Source: Saxidomus purpurata
Taxonomy: Eukaryota; Mollusca; Bivalvia; Venerida; Veneridae
Direction: 5' to 3'
Assembly (NCBI GenBank): GCA_022818135.1
Contig: JAFMSR010000013.1
Location: 22,652,207 to 22,716,206, forward strand
DNA length: 64,000 nucleotides
Shown here piece after piece: positions 46,366-57,740 of this stretch. The translations under genes were made by a program, and so were the position numbers. The stretch's first letter is position 1, and every line of letters starts with the position of its first letter. The notes beneath the pieces were generated by a model that did no database searches, was not told the origin of the DNA, and worked only from the letters and a program-made list of their open reading frames with translations.

Positions 46366-48114
46366 ATTATTTTCTGGTTTGTGACATTCCAGTATTCTTG
46401 AACGTGTCAATAACAATGGCGACAATTATTCTTAACTTTATGGCCCTTGGAATTAGCTAGTTAAAGTACACAAGTCACTTCAGTCAACCTGCTGGTTGTA
46501 AAGTCATTTATGGTTGTTTGGGAGCGCCTGGTGGTAGACAGATAATTTCTAAAATATTCATTACCTGAGATTATTAATAAGCCCCACAGTTATGATAAGT
46601 GGTCATAAACGTTAGAGATAGATAAACATGTTTATTTTGGAAATAGTGTAAGTGGTTTTTATAGAAGATAGATTAAATGATTGTAAATTTATATGTACAA
46701 TGTACAAACATCAGTGGCACTTTGGACAGAACGGAAGAATTTAGTGTTACTTTTATTTTGCACTTCCATTATGTGAGGCATCTTGCAGACAGAAATAGCA
46801 TCATGAGAAGTCTGAAGATATAAGGGCTTTTTCCCATCCAATAATTCATTGGTCAATACATAATAAAGTTATGATTACAGCATGCCAAGTTATAACGTGA
46901 TATGCGAAGTTATGTTGGAATTACTTGAATTTAGAACAGAAAAGTGTCACCCATGTATTTCTTTATGTTTTGCCAGTACAACAGTTACTTTGTGTTATCA
47001 CATATTGCCTCAGTAAACATTTTTAAGATTTTGGCCATGTAACAAAATTAACATATTTTTATTACCTCCCTTAACCTATCTTGGTTTGCGCAACCAAGAT
47101 AGATTGGAAATTAATGAATTCAGAAGCTACACATGGTTTTAAAACTTGCCTTTTGGTTCAGAATGTTGAAATATTTGTATATCTATCCAATGCAAATGTA
47201 AAAGTAGAAATTATATTGAAATAAAAAAGAAATACTCAACTTTTTAAATACTTTCATATTAAAGGGGAGTAATAACAAAATTTTACAAAAGTGAATAGAA
47301 TGTAAATTTCAAATAGGGATCTAACTCTATCTATAAATGGGTCTTTTTGTTCCTTAAATAAGTCTCTAACAGAATATACAAAAAGTAGAAATTATCATCA
47401 AATGTTGCTTAAAATTGTAAAGTGATTGACCACCTTTAATTGCCATAGTAATTTTACATACTTTGCCATTGCAACTTCACATATTGCGAAAACAACTTTA
47501 CATATAGAGCATAGAGATTTTGCCATTATAACTTCATGCATTGCCTTCTGATAATTGTTTACATCGTTTTACAATTTTCTGAGCATTTAAGCAGTTCGGA
47601 ATTATAAGTAGATTGATAAATTGATTTGCCCATTAATAATCCTGTTATATAAAAAGAGCAATAAAATATGCAAGGTATTTAGATATATGAAATTATAATG
47701 GCAAATCGATGATAGGCAATGTTGTTTTTCATAGTAACTTTGCACATCAACATCCTTATTTTACATAGCGGATAGTTTATCATACTATGCATATGGCTAA
47801 TATAACATGCAAAAGTCAATGTCCCTAATGGAACATCATATATACTTATGACTAGTCTTTTCAGTATTTGTTTATTAGATTTAATTGGTAGAAAAACTGT
47901 TGCTGGACTGCTTAGCCGCTAGAACCATTTTATATTAGTATAAATCTAAGGTCAATATGTATGGTGCATTACATTACTTGATAGACAGTCTATTTTATAA
48001 CCACAATTCTTGGTACCTGTGTGTGATCAAATCCGATTCAGTTTGTGAAGAGTTACCGTTCCTTGAGCCTTTAAATGTGTAATTGACGTACAAGTCACTC
48101 TCAACAGTGCTCTT
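46366..48114. other. intron-like AT-rich sequence
   Basis: No gene or repeat supported. TTGCCATTGCAACTTCACAT-like phrases recur loosely at 47460-47545. Confidence 0.45.
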
Positions 48115-49410
48115 TGATCATACTTGATTGAACAGCAATCTGACCTCACTGAATATAGGCTTGATTGAACCACAGTCTGACCCTGCTGTAGATATGCTTG
48201 ATTGAACATCCCTGTGACCCTGCTGTAGATTAGCTTGATTGAACATCTGTCTGACATTGCTGTAGATAGGCATGATTGAACAGCAGTATGACCTTGCTGT
48301 AGATAGGCTTGATTGAACATCCCTCTGACTTTCTAGTAGATTGGCTTGATTGAACATCAGTCTGACCTGTAGATAGGCTTGATTGAACATCCCTCTGACC
48401 TATCTGTATAAAGGCCTGATCGAACATCAGTCTGACCTTGCTGTAAATAGGCTTGATTGAACATCCCTCTGACCCTGCTGTAGATAGGCTTGATTGAACA
48501 TCCCTCTGACCTATCTGTAGACAGGCTTGATTGAACACCAGTCTGGCTGTAGATAGGCTTGATTGAACATCCCTCTGACCTATCTGTAGATAGGCTTGAT
48601 TGATCATCAGTCTGGCCTTGCTGTAGATAGGCTTGATTGAACATCCCTCTGACCTTGCTGTAGATAGGCTTGATTGAACATAAGTCTGACCCTGCTGTAG
48701 ATAAGCTTGATTGAACATCCCTCTGGCCTTGCTGTAGATCGGCTTGATTGAACTTCCCTCTGACCTTGCTGTAGATAAGCTTGTGATTGAACATCCCTCT
48801 GACCTTGCTGTAGATAGGCTTGATTGAATATCAGTCTGACCCACTGTAGATAGGCTTGATTGAACATCCCTCTGACCGTGCTGTAGATCGACTTGATTGA
48901 ACATCAGTTTGACAGACTGTAGATAGGCTTGATTAAACATCCCTCTGACCTTGCTGTAGATCGGCTTGATTGAACATCAGTCTGACCCACTGTAGATAGG
49001 CTTGATTGAACATCCCTCTGACCTTGCTGTAGATAGGCTTGATTGAACATCCCTCTGGCCTTTCTGTAGATAGGCTTGATTGAACATCCCTCTGACCTAT
49101 CCGTAGATAGGCTTGATTGAACATCAGTCTGACCCACTGTAGATAGGCTTGATTGAACATCCCTCTGACCTATCTGTAGATAGACTTGATTGAACATCTC
49201 TCTTACCTTGCTGTAGATCGGCTTGATTGAACATCCCTCTGACCTTGCTGTAGATTGGCTTGATTGAACATCCCTCTGACCTTGCTGTAGATAGGCTTGA
49301 TTGAAAATCAGTCTGACCTTCTAGTAGATTGACTTGATTGAACATCCATCTGACCTTGCTGTAGATAGGCTTGATTGAACACCAGTCTGACCCTGCGGTA
49401 GATTGGCTTT
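48115..49410 (-). repeat. 37-bp minisatellite, about 35 copies
   Basis: Consensus unit CTGTAGATAGGCTTGATTGA followed by ACATCCCTCTGACCTTG (37 bases; some units 34-36). Units come in two main forms, ACATCCCTCTGACC and ACATCAGTCTGACC, partly arranged in repeating groups. Because 37 is not a multiple of 3, three units make one 37-residue cycle, and all three minus-strand frames stay open for long stretches (longest 236 aa, with MFNQAYLQQGQRDVQSS). I treat it as satellite DNA: there is no start context, no unique flanking coding sequence and unit lengths vary. Confidence 0.9.
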
Positions 49411-50520
49411 CTAGAAGAGACAAATGTCTTAATAGACCAACTTCTTAAACTTAATTTGTTGTTTTTTACTCCATTATTTTTTTATCAAAAGCCATCACTG
49501 CCTGGGAGTCTCTCTCTTTATAATTAATTATTCTTTGATTTATAAAGTCTCTATCAGTAGTCTTCATGATACTCTTTATAATTAGATTTTTATGAAGGGG
49601 GAATGTACTGGTTTATAAAGTATACTATCTTTCATCTGATTTAATTAATTTATTAAATATTTAGCCAAATAAATGGCAGCGTCTCCAATGGGTTTCTGAA
49701 ATAACAGGCTGAAATAGTTCTACCCTCAGATAAGTTTGTGCAAAAAATAGTTCTAGGAAGACGTTCGTTCTTTCCTAAATTAATCAAGTTGAAATATCTC
49801 TGATGCTCTGAAGAATCAAAGAGCATTTTCATTTTACATATTGCTGGTAGATAGAGGATACTAAGTGTGTTTATTAAAGCACTTTATACATGCCAATTAA
49901 CTTATTAACTTTCAAGCACACAACTTGTAGATAACATAAAAGTTGAATCAGAATTTTTCATGCACATGTTTTAGGTATTTGTAAAATATTTGCAAAAAGT
50001 TACGTATAATTCAGTAAATTTGCATAATAGTGCATTACTTCACACTCGAAACTTTTATCACCTTTTTAAAGTCTTTAAAAAAAATCAAGGTTTAAGCCTT
50101 GTTCATGTTTATTAATATTCTATTCACTTCTATCCTTTTAGCCATTTCAGTATGCCACCTGACCCTTGAAATCTGTTCAGCAAGTACATAAGGACATCAT
50201 GCTGTCAGTTTTACCCCCAGAGTTTCATAATTTTAAATATGTTTTTCTTATTTAAATAGTTAAATGATACAGGTTTGAGAGATTAGATTCATTCTCTAAC
50301 TTAACACTACCCTGATAAAGTCTTTAAAGAATTAGAATTGGTGAATGATATTATTTCATGTAAAAATCCATATAGCATATCAAGAAAAATGCGAAGAAAT
50401 ACAAGGAGATATAGTTAAAACTCTTATGAGATTTCGAAACATTAAAATTGACAGCTAAAGTCAGATTTTTTTATTTTGCATGTAATTAACTATGCATGGT
50501 ATGGCATTTTACTAAATAAT
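49411..50520. other. intron-like AT-rich sequence
   Basis: No supported content. Confidence 0.45.
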
Positions 50521-50740
50521 TGTGGAGCTGTCGTTGCGCAGTGGTAGCCCGTTAGCCTCAGGATCGAAGGGTCCCTGGTTTGATCCCCACCATAGCGATG
50601 TCAGTAGTGTCCTTAGGCAAGACACAAATAATTCCACATTGCCTCACTCTCGACAAAGTTGATTCCATTTGGAATGGGTCTTGAGAGCATTTAATCTAAG
50701 TTGTAAGAACTTGTTTCGCAATCGAGAATAAAAAAATTAG
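50521..50740 (+). mobile_element. tRNA-derived SINE
   Basis: A-box-like TGTCGTTGCGCAGTGGTAGC, B-box CTGGTTTGATCCCCACC, then GTCAGTAGTGTCCTTAGGCA. The tail is GAATGGGTCTTGAGAGC ... GCAATCGAGAATAAAA. The 866-1012 fragment shares the head and the GTAGTGTCCTT segment. It abuts the TA of the next element. Confidence 0.7.
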
Positions 50741-51233
50741 TACACTGCAACCCCGTTATAACACGCGCCATTATAACGCGAATCCTGTTATAACGCGGTT
50801 GGGTCTTGGCTCCCAAAAATTTCGGGATCGACCAAAATCATTTCTGTCAAAAAAGCATTGTCCCTATACAAAACAAATGTTCTAAAACGTAAATAAACAA
50901 CATGGCAGGTTGTTAATTGATCTTTGTCACTTACGCGGTATCAAGCGTCTATTAACAAAGAAGTGTCAAAACAATTACTGCTTACTGGTATTTTTTCACG
51001 GCTCCGTTATTCACAAGCTGACCTCTTTGTTTGTTTGACAATAACTTATAAATTGTGTGAATTAATATTTGTTTGTGCATCTTTGATTGCAGGCTTATTG
51101 TGCGACAATATTTACCTGGCACTCATTAATCTTCACCAATATCTTCGGGTTCTTTCGGGTATGTGTTCGGTGTTGCAATTGATTATCATATCGAACGAAT
51201 ACATTTCACCGACTGAAGCTCACACCGCAGAGA

Positions 51234-51302
51234 CGGTGGTGTAGTGGTAGAATGCCTAACTTGTATGCTAGGTTCCGTGGGTTCGAACCCTGTATAGACA
51301 AT
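51234..51302 (+). other. tRNA-like segment inside the outer pogo element
   Basis: GTGGTGTAGTGGTAGAATGC (A-box-like), an anticodon-arm-like CCTA...TAGG, and GTGGGTTCGAACCCTG (T-arm-like). The 5' and 3' ends do not pair as an acceptor stem, so it is a tRNA-derived remnant (SINE head), not a working tRNA. Confidence 0.5.
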
Positions 51303-51763
51303 TTTAATTTTTAAAGGATTATGGCTATTTTTATTCAATTTGTAGCACTACCTTATGCACCGTTTTCGCTTTTATATATTATATGATTTCTGTTCTTTTT
51401 TTATTGTTGGTTAACTTTGCTTTGTGTTCTGTGTTGTTATTGTTTATGTATTAATACGTATCATTGATATTCATGGCATTTCAGAAATTACATAAAATCA
51501 CACCGTCCGTTGAATGTTTCTACGTCTGTCCCTGGGTTATCTTCGAAATCCTTCGATATATTAGCCGAGGCAATCTTATCTTTAGAGCGTAGCTGTTTTG
51601 TTGAGTTGCTTGTTGACGTTTTCAGTTCCATATACAACTGTATGCAGGACGACGGAGAAAGAATGCCAAAATAGTGATTAAGAATTCTTGAAACCCCATT
51701 TTGAACAAAGACAATAGTGAAAACATTTAATAAAACGAAACAATTAAAATGTAAAACAAAAAA

Positions 51764-51836
51764 TCAAGCAAGAATCGAACCGGCATACGCTGGATTGGTA
51801 GTCAAATGCCTGATCCACTACACCATTGCGTAATGC
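51764..51836 (-). other. second tRNA-like segment, opposite strand
   Basis: On the minus strand CAATGGTGTAGTGGATCAGG (A-box-like), GACTACCAATCCAGCG and CCGGTTCGATTCTTGC (B-box-like). It is shared with the SINE heads at 6258 and 10066. The acceptor stem is not convincing. Confidence 0.5.
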
Positions 51837-52075
51837 GATATCTGGTACAGTACAAAATTGATATTTTATATCAATCGCTTGTTATATTTTCATCCGAAGA
51901 TTACCTTTCACATACGAAATATTCATGAGTGCCAGTTCAATATTGTCGCATAATACCTGAACTTAAATAAATCAATTACAAAACTGTTATAATTGTTTGT
52001 TTTAACAAAAAAGGTACTTTCACTTTAGCCATCATTTTCGGAAAATGGATGTACTTCCGTTTTCAATAGCAAATA

Positions 52076-52962
52076 CAGTCGACTCTCGTTATCTCGACTT
52101 CGGTTATCTCGATAATTCGATATCTCGACTGTATTTTCTCGGTCCCGATTCTTTCCTTCTTGTTCTATATAAATCAACTACGGATATCTCGATTTGTTTA
52201 TCTCGATTTTTTCGTTATCTCGACTAAATTTTTGATCCCCAACTATAAAATTTCCTCTATTTTGACATCCGATATCTCGATTTGACATTTATCACCTGCC
52301 CAAACAAGGTGTGAAAAGTTGCACATGATTGCATTTGCTCAATTGTCGTCTGCTGTCAGAGGTGCGAAAAACACCACGCGCGGCTATTCACTCACTGATT
52401 CAGTAAACGACCCAAAATTAATTTATTTTTTTGTTTGCGACGTAAGCTGTGTAATATGCGGAATGGGTAATTTGTATTGAATTGTGTCAAAACTGAGAAA
52501 AATTAGACAGATAACATCTCGATATTGAAAAAAACAAACGGAAGAGTCATGTCGGAGGGCGGAAGTCATGAACTTGTCCGAGCGCAAGTCGAACAATTTA
52601 GAGAAGGGCCCGGTAACCAACCTGGGAGGATATCTGGATCGGCAAACGCTGAGAGTTTTGGAGAGGGACCCGGGGGGGGGGGAGGGGGGAATTCAATCTT
52701 TCGGCACCGAGGTGCAAGGCAACATCAGATGAATTGAACATTTAGTTGATTTAAACCTACGAGCTAGTTTCGTTTTACAACCTGTGTATTACACAGATCA
52801 TAAAATGGTATAAAGAAGCAAACGTCTTTCTATCAACGATAATCTTCCTTACCTCCCTCCTATCCCCTATCGAGCATATTTTATCCAACTCGGTTATCTC
52901 GATTTCGTTATCTCGACTTATTTTCTTCGGTCCCAAAAAATCGAGATAACGAGAGTCGACTG
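52076..52962. mobile_element. pogo/Tigger-like element, 887 bp, nested
   Basis: Perfect 20-base ends: CAGTCGACTCTCGTTATCTC and its exact complement at 52943-52962, followed by TATCTCGA repeats at both ends. TA flanks both sides (52074-52075, 52963-52964). It sits inside the 50743-53348 element, so it inserted later. The 70-aa ORF with a glycine run at 52525-52737 is unrecognised and low-complexity. Confidence 0.9.
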
Positions 52963-53131
52963 TATTTATGAAAGAATTTCTCTTTTATATATTTAATTTC
53001 GTGATTAATTAACTTAATTTATTTTACATAAAATCATTATAACGAGAGTCGACTGTATCTATGAAAGAATTTCTCTTTTATATATTTAATTTTGTGATTA
53101 ATTAACTTAATTTATTTTACATAAAATCATT
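52946..53131 (+). repeat. 93-bp tandem duplication over the nested element's right end
   Basis: Copy 1 (52946-53038) and copy 2 (53039-53131) both begin ATAACGAGAGTCGACTGTAT and end ACATAAAATCATTAT, with only two or three differences. Copy 2 therefore carries a detached 17-base end of the nested transposon. The duplication is young and happened after the insertion. Confidence 0.85.
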
Positions 53132-53350
53132 ATTTTCTACAATTTAACCTCTCGATTTCATAAAAACATGATGCGTGCTAAACATCAATATGCTTTAATT
53201 TAGTTAGATGGGTGGGGTACTCGCGTTATTTACGCGTTATGCAAGAAAACAGCTGCCGATGATCAGACCGCATTATAAAGAGAGTCTCACTTATAACGCG
53301 GTCTGGCCAATTGGACCCCGACTACCACTTTATAACGGGGTTGCAGTGTA

Positions 53351-53514
53351 TAAATTAAATACTAAATAATTTGCATCACAGTAACAGTGCTTTAAACTTG
53401 ACCTTATACTGTGCTTGTTGTAAGACTTCTTAGTAGAACAGTAAAGAATTGCATTGACTGAAGATTGTTCTCCAGTTCCGCAACATTATTTACATGTTAA
53501 ACGGCATTTGTAAC
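53351..53514. other. short spacer
   Basis: No supported content. Confidence 0.4.
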
Positions 53515-53580
53515 CAGTACAGATCATGATCAGTCTTCAAATCTGTGCAGTCTGATCATGATCTGCACTGTTTGCTACTC
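53515..53580. repeat. TCATGATC palindromic mini-element, copy 3
   Basis: CCAGTACAGATCATGATCAG ... GTCTGATCATGATCTGCACT then GTTTGCTACT. The best-preserved copy; the arms pair over ~12 bases. Confidence 0.7.
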
Positions 53581-54330
53581 AGTCAATAAAATTTCACTGA
53601 ACACCCCTTTACACAATTAATGTTACATCCAAAATCAAAAGATAGACAAGTCCATTTTAGAAATTTAGGAGGGTATTAGGCTTAACTGCAGATTGTGGCT
53701 GAGGGGGCATGTAGCAAACCATAGGAAATATGTATTTTTACTGTGATTAAGTCTCTGTTTCAAATATTCTCTTGAGACACTGACATGAAAGACATTAGTA
53801 ATTCATACAAGAAATCTAAGTAGCAAGTTCTGTCCTTAAAAGTTCAATATTAATACAGTTATATTCAATATTTCATTCTATGTGGGAATTTCCTGAATGA
53901 TTTAATTACATTCCCTTGAAATTGGATTATGCTCAGAAATTTCCATAATTGACTGTGTCATATTTTAAAACCTAGCTATTGATTCTAATTAGATATGCAT
54001 TATTTACCGGTACATCAAAAAGTTTGCATGTCACTTTGACAGAAGGATGAGTTTGTTTTGATATCATAATTTTGTCTTTAGTTTCTCGTTGAGTGTTTTT
54101 CCCACAATGCACCAGGATGAGCCATTTGGATCACTCACTGTCCAAGGTTCGCCATTTCTCCTCTGAAACCCAAGAAACGTTGCAGGGATGTTACTTGCAT
54201 GAAGCTGTACCAAAGGTGTTAAAAGAATTCCATTCCATGCAGAATTATTATGGCAATAAATAGGAAAAACTTTTCAAAATCTTCTCATTTGTAGCATCAC
54301 CTAGTTGTCCTCATCCAAGATTGTTCATAT
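53581..54330. other. intron-like sequence
   Basis: A T-rich stretch ending TTTGTCTTTAG at 54082 followed by 25 open codons was considered as an exon, but no donor follows. No gene called. Confidence 0.4.
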
Positions 54331-54594
54331 TATACCCCTGGAGTCAGGACGGCCACTCTCCGGTGGTGATTATTTAGTCCCATAAATCTCTTCTGTCTGT
54401 CAGTCTGTCCATCTGCAATTTTATTTCTGATCATCCAAGTGCATTGACCAATTTTGACATAACATCACACAGTGGCTACTGACATACAACAAGGGTATGG
54501 CTTGCACAACAACCACCCAGCTAATCCCAAGATCAACAAAGGTCACACTTAATGCTCAAACACTACAAAATCCAATTTGGTTTCTGGTCTGTAT
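54331..54594 (+). repeat. start of an AAGGTCA-type array, interrupted
   Basis: Begins around CCTGGAGTCAGGACGGCC and a CTGTCTGTCAGTCTGTCC tract, then a unit with GACCAATTTTGACATAACAT. The unit is cut at 54594 and resumes at 58214 (ATGGACCAATTTTGATATAC follows). The intervening 3.6 kb is thus an insertion. Confidence 0.6.
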
Positions 54595-55466
54595 CCCAGC
54601 TAGCAATCTATATGGGACCCATATGGGTCCCTTATGGGCACCTATATGGGTCCCATATGGGCTGCCCATATGGGACCCTAGGGGCAACCGGGTTCCACAT
54701 GGGTCCCATATGGGCTGCCCCATAAACATGCAATATGGGACCCATATGGGTCCCACGTGGGCAGCCCAAATACTTCCATTTTGGACAAATCTTGCATTTC
54801 TTGGCTAGAACCATTTGCATTTACTTCAATTTTAAGTTTGCTGAACTTCAATAAACAACAATTTGTCAGAAACATTGGACACACACATGCGAAATTCTTT
54901 AAGCTGGACTGTAACATCAGGTGCATGATTCTTGTACTTCCATTTTTATATTTTTATGCTTTAACTCTTTCTTTTTCCTGGAACAGAGACATATCGGGCA
55001 AAGGACTATATTATAATATCATCCTGCAAGAAAACAAAACACTATATACTTTAACACTAAAACTTTATTAACTAATCTCATGCATGGTTCATATACAGGC
55101 ATGCATATAATCAGAATAAGAAATAAGTCAAAATTCAACCTTTAAAACAAGATATTTGAAGAGAAAAGTCTATGTAAACTACATGTCATGTATTTATAAC
55201 AGTGTATAATACAAATCTGAATTTCTAAAATCACGAGACATAACTGCAATAACCAATAGTACCCACTACTGTAGCTTACATTCTGTGACGTCTTGTACGT
55301 GAATCAACAAAGAAACATTTGACAATGTTTTAATACTTACGTATATAAACTTAGAAGTACACTAAATAAACATCCCAGGAAACTGTGTTTTTGTAAATCC
55401 ACGGAATTTCATTTTGGCATACACAATTTTAAATTTTTAAAATACTGAAGTTTTTTACATCAAGTG

Positions 55467-57740
55467 TTACTTTGGTACACTAAAGTAGCAACATTGAATG
55501 TAATACAGTTTATAATATGTAAATTTCTTCTTTCTCTTAAGCCCCTTCATATTGTTTTCCCTGGCAAGCTGGTTTGGAAAGGCCTCCTTCATCAAGCAGT
55601 CAACCGTTTCACGCACGTCTGCCCCACCAAACATGGAAAGATACCTCACCTTAAATGAATGCATAAACTAGTTTTTAAATAGAGATGTTAACACTATGAA
55701 TTTTCAAAATTATGTTGTGCACATGGCTTTTATGGCATATTTAAAAGAAAGGACTGGGGAAACTGAATGAACCAATTAATTAAAACATGACACTTTTCAG
55801 TTTCACAATTAATGCAGCGAAGTTTTTGTTAACCATGCAATATTTTCCATAAATATATTATAGCAGAATGATAAAGGAAAAAGATGCAAGTGCTCACAAC
55901 AGACCATTATGTTTCTGAGCATTTAGGTTAGTGGACATGAGGTCCGCATTGTAGTTTGTTCAGTTACAGTACTGATTAAATAACTTTAAAAGATTCACAT
56001 ACATGACTAACACTTTGCTTACCTCAGATTACAGTTTTTTTTGATCTAGAAGTTCGTCAAATGCTTCCATCTCGGAAAAATGAGGTCCTCAGGGAACTGC
56101 AGTGGCTGGTCATCTGTTGCCAACCTGGCCAACAACCGCTGCAGCATTCTCTTCATCTTTTAATTCTCACTGTCTCCAAGACCACGAGAATCTGTGTTAC
56201 GACAGCTGAAAAACGATGTCAAAAATGTGTTTAATAGGAACTATCACTACAATAGTGATGGATTCATAAATTCCTGTAAATGTCATATTTCTGGACTCGG
56301 ATGCTTACTTTGTTTTATTATGATGTAATAGGCATTTTAATAAGCAGTGTAGTCATTAGAGTACTGCAATTATTTTAAAATAATGTACATTACACGCAAG
56401 GTGTTTTTTCCAAATGTCACCCGGTCACCACCACAAAAATGTATTCTCGGTTACTAGACACAGTGACGTGGTCACTCTTAAAAGGTTTTGGTCACCTAAA
56501 TAGCCACCGTGAACTTACGATGCACTGAAATATGTGGTTGCAGTGATTCAGTGGCTTGTCACGGTGAATCACGGTGACCAACTCGACTAAAATTAAGTAT
56601 TTGACAACTATTTTATTATATTTTTTGAAGCACAAAATGTAGAATACATAAATTTCTGTAAATACTATGTTTATGTTGATTTAAAGTAATTATTTACGTA
56701 AACAATGTGCCGTAAAAATCAAAAGTTGCAACCCGAATGTGGACACCACGAAACACCGTGCCCAGTTACTGCGATTCGCAGTGACAAATGGTCACCGCGA
56801 ACTGACACTCGAATTGGGCTGACTCTGGGGGGTATTTGGGTAACCAAATTGGCGTGGACACAATGGCTGGACATCGCGGTGATGGGTGAAAATTGGAAAA
56901 ACACTTTGCGTGTACTGTATGTACCTTTTATCATTATGAAAAGAATACACATTTTCAACCAAATACAGTTGTGCTTGGCTTGTATTGTAGACAAAACATT
57001 TAGAGGTATAAAACATAAATAATTACAGCACTAAAATTACTTACTAGGCCAAATATTCTGCCCACGGGACGGCGCTACAGATGGACCTCGTAGTGGAGTA
57101 ACCGCCGAACCAGCCTCCCCACTTCATTGCTGGACTCTCACAGTGCCTGTGACATTAAAAGAGGCAAAGGTGAAAATTCACCTCCAGCAGTGTCTGTTTC
57201 AGTGTTGTGTCTTGGGCAGGCATTTCAGATAATGGTGGCCTACTCTCAGTGTCCCCCTCATTCTCATCATCCACGTCACCGTCTGTTCCATCATCCTCAG
57301 ACGAATCATATAGCCTTTTTGCTGGCCTATTTACAATAATAAGAAAATAAACTGGCATTTACCACACAATTAAGTAATTATGACCTCTGACAAATATACC
57401 AGTGCACTTGAAACGGGCAAAAATGCCCCTTGACTTGAACAATTTATATAGATAATGTCACAAACATGAATATTGACCACTGACTTTCACGAAAATACAT
57501 TGCAAAGGCAAAACAAAAACTTAAAATGCGTTTACAACTTTCATATACACACAATATGTGCATGAATTTAAAGTGACAGGTCGATAATGTGAGATCGTGG
57601 TTCTGAATTCAAAAGAAATATTATCTACATGTACAAATTTATAATATTTACCTTTTCAAATGCCCTTGTTTCAAGTCTGCGGTTAAATTTGGCGGAAGCG
57701 GAAGTCGCGTCTGCGCATGCTCGAAATTTATTTTATTCAT
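55467..57740 (-). pseudogene. DUF4806-like gene, four exons, broken
   Basis: Exons on the minus strand: 57740-57652 (start MNKINFEHAQTRLPLPP), 57326-57182 (acidic, KRLYDSSEDDGTDGD), 56191-56023 and 55649-55467. Donors are GTAAAT, GTGAAT and GTAAGC; all acceptors end AG. Phases agree across every junction. Exon 3 codes for a heptad-like helix (LVVLETVRIK, then KRMLQRLLARLA) and a proline-bounded linker (QFPEDLIFP, then EAFDELLDQ). Exon 4 has RYLSMFGGADVRETVDCLMK and NNMKGLKRKKKF, which match my memory of the C-terminal DUF4806 domain (conserved Gly-Gly and a later Lys-Gly-Lys-rich part). Breaks: one base missing near 56157, another near 56072, and a TAA stop near 56034; exon 3 is 169 bp where 171 would keep frame. 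Roughly 195 codons in all. Function of the family is unknown. Confidence 0.65.
56385..56924. mobile_element. ~540-bp TIR element in intron 2 of the DUF4806-like gene
   Basis: Left TACACGCAAGGTGTTTTTTC and complement of right TACACGCAAAGTGTTTTTCC continue as CCAA..T.TCACCC and are preceded by GTACAT on both strands. The interior is rich in GGTCACC and CACGGTGA motifs. The ORFs at 56705-57022 lie partly in it and are not genes. Confidence 0.6.

Larger units (their letters stand above)
50743..53348. mobile_element. pogo/Tigger-like element, 2.6 kb, outer
   Basis: Left end CACTGCAACCCCGTTATAAC and its complement at the right (ending GTTATAACGGGGTTGCAGTG with one difference) are TIRs. They are followed inside by TATAACGCG(A/G) repeats at both ends. 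TA flanks both sides (50741-50742, 53349-53350). The CAGT.NAACCCCGTTATAACG type of end is characteristic of pogo/Tigger elements (from memory). No transposase remains; the plus ORF 50924-51244 (106 aa, with hydrophobic stretches) is unrecognised. It contains a second pogo-like element and two tRNA-like segments. Confidence 0.85.

Noticed and set aside
48230..48940. 236-aa repetitive protein on the minus strand
   Set aside because: All three frames of the 37-bp minisatellite are open; unit length varies, no unique flank, so coding is not supported.
51234..51302. Functional tRNA gene
   Set aside because: A- and B-box-like parts exist but the acceptor stem does not pair; similar heads occur in SINEs in the window.
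54082..54150. Possible exon after a TTTGTCTTTAG acceptor
   Set aside because: No convincing donor follows and the frame closes soon; no family resemblance.
54605..54770. Repetitive ORFs on both strands (YGTHMGP-like)
   Set aside because: They are translations of the self-complementary CCCATATGGG array at the transposon end.
56705..57022. 105-aa plus-strand ORF
   Set aside because: It lies partly in a small TIR element and intron of the minus-strand gene, and is not recognisable.
57147..57181. A 35-bp intron between exon 2 and a segment at 57044-57146 in the DUF4806-like gene
   Set aside because: Too short for an animal intron and the next segment has a stop in the required phase; joining to 56191 keeps phase and gives family-like sequence.
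57675..57735. NRF1- and ETS-like promoter motifs (GCGCATGC, GGCGGAAGCGGAAG)
   Set aside because: These bases fall inside the first coding exon of the DUF4806-like gene on the opposite strand, so codon content explains them.
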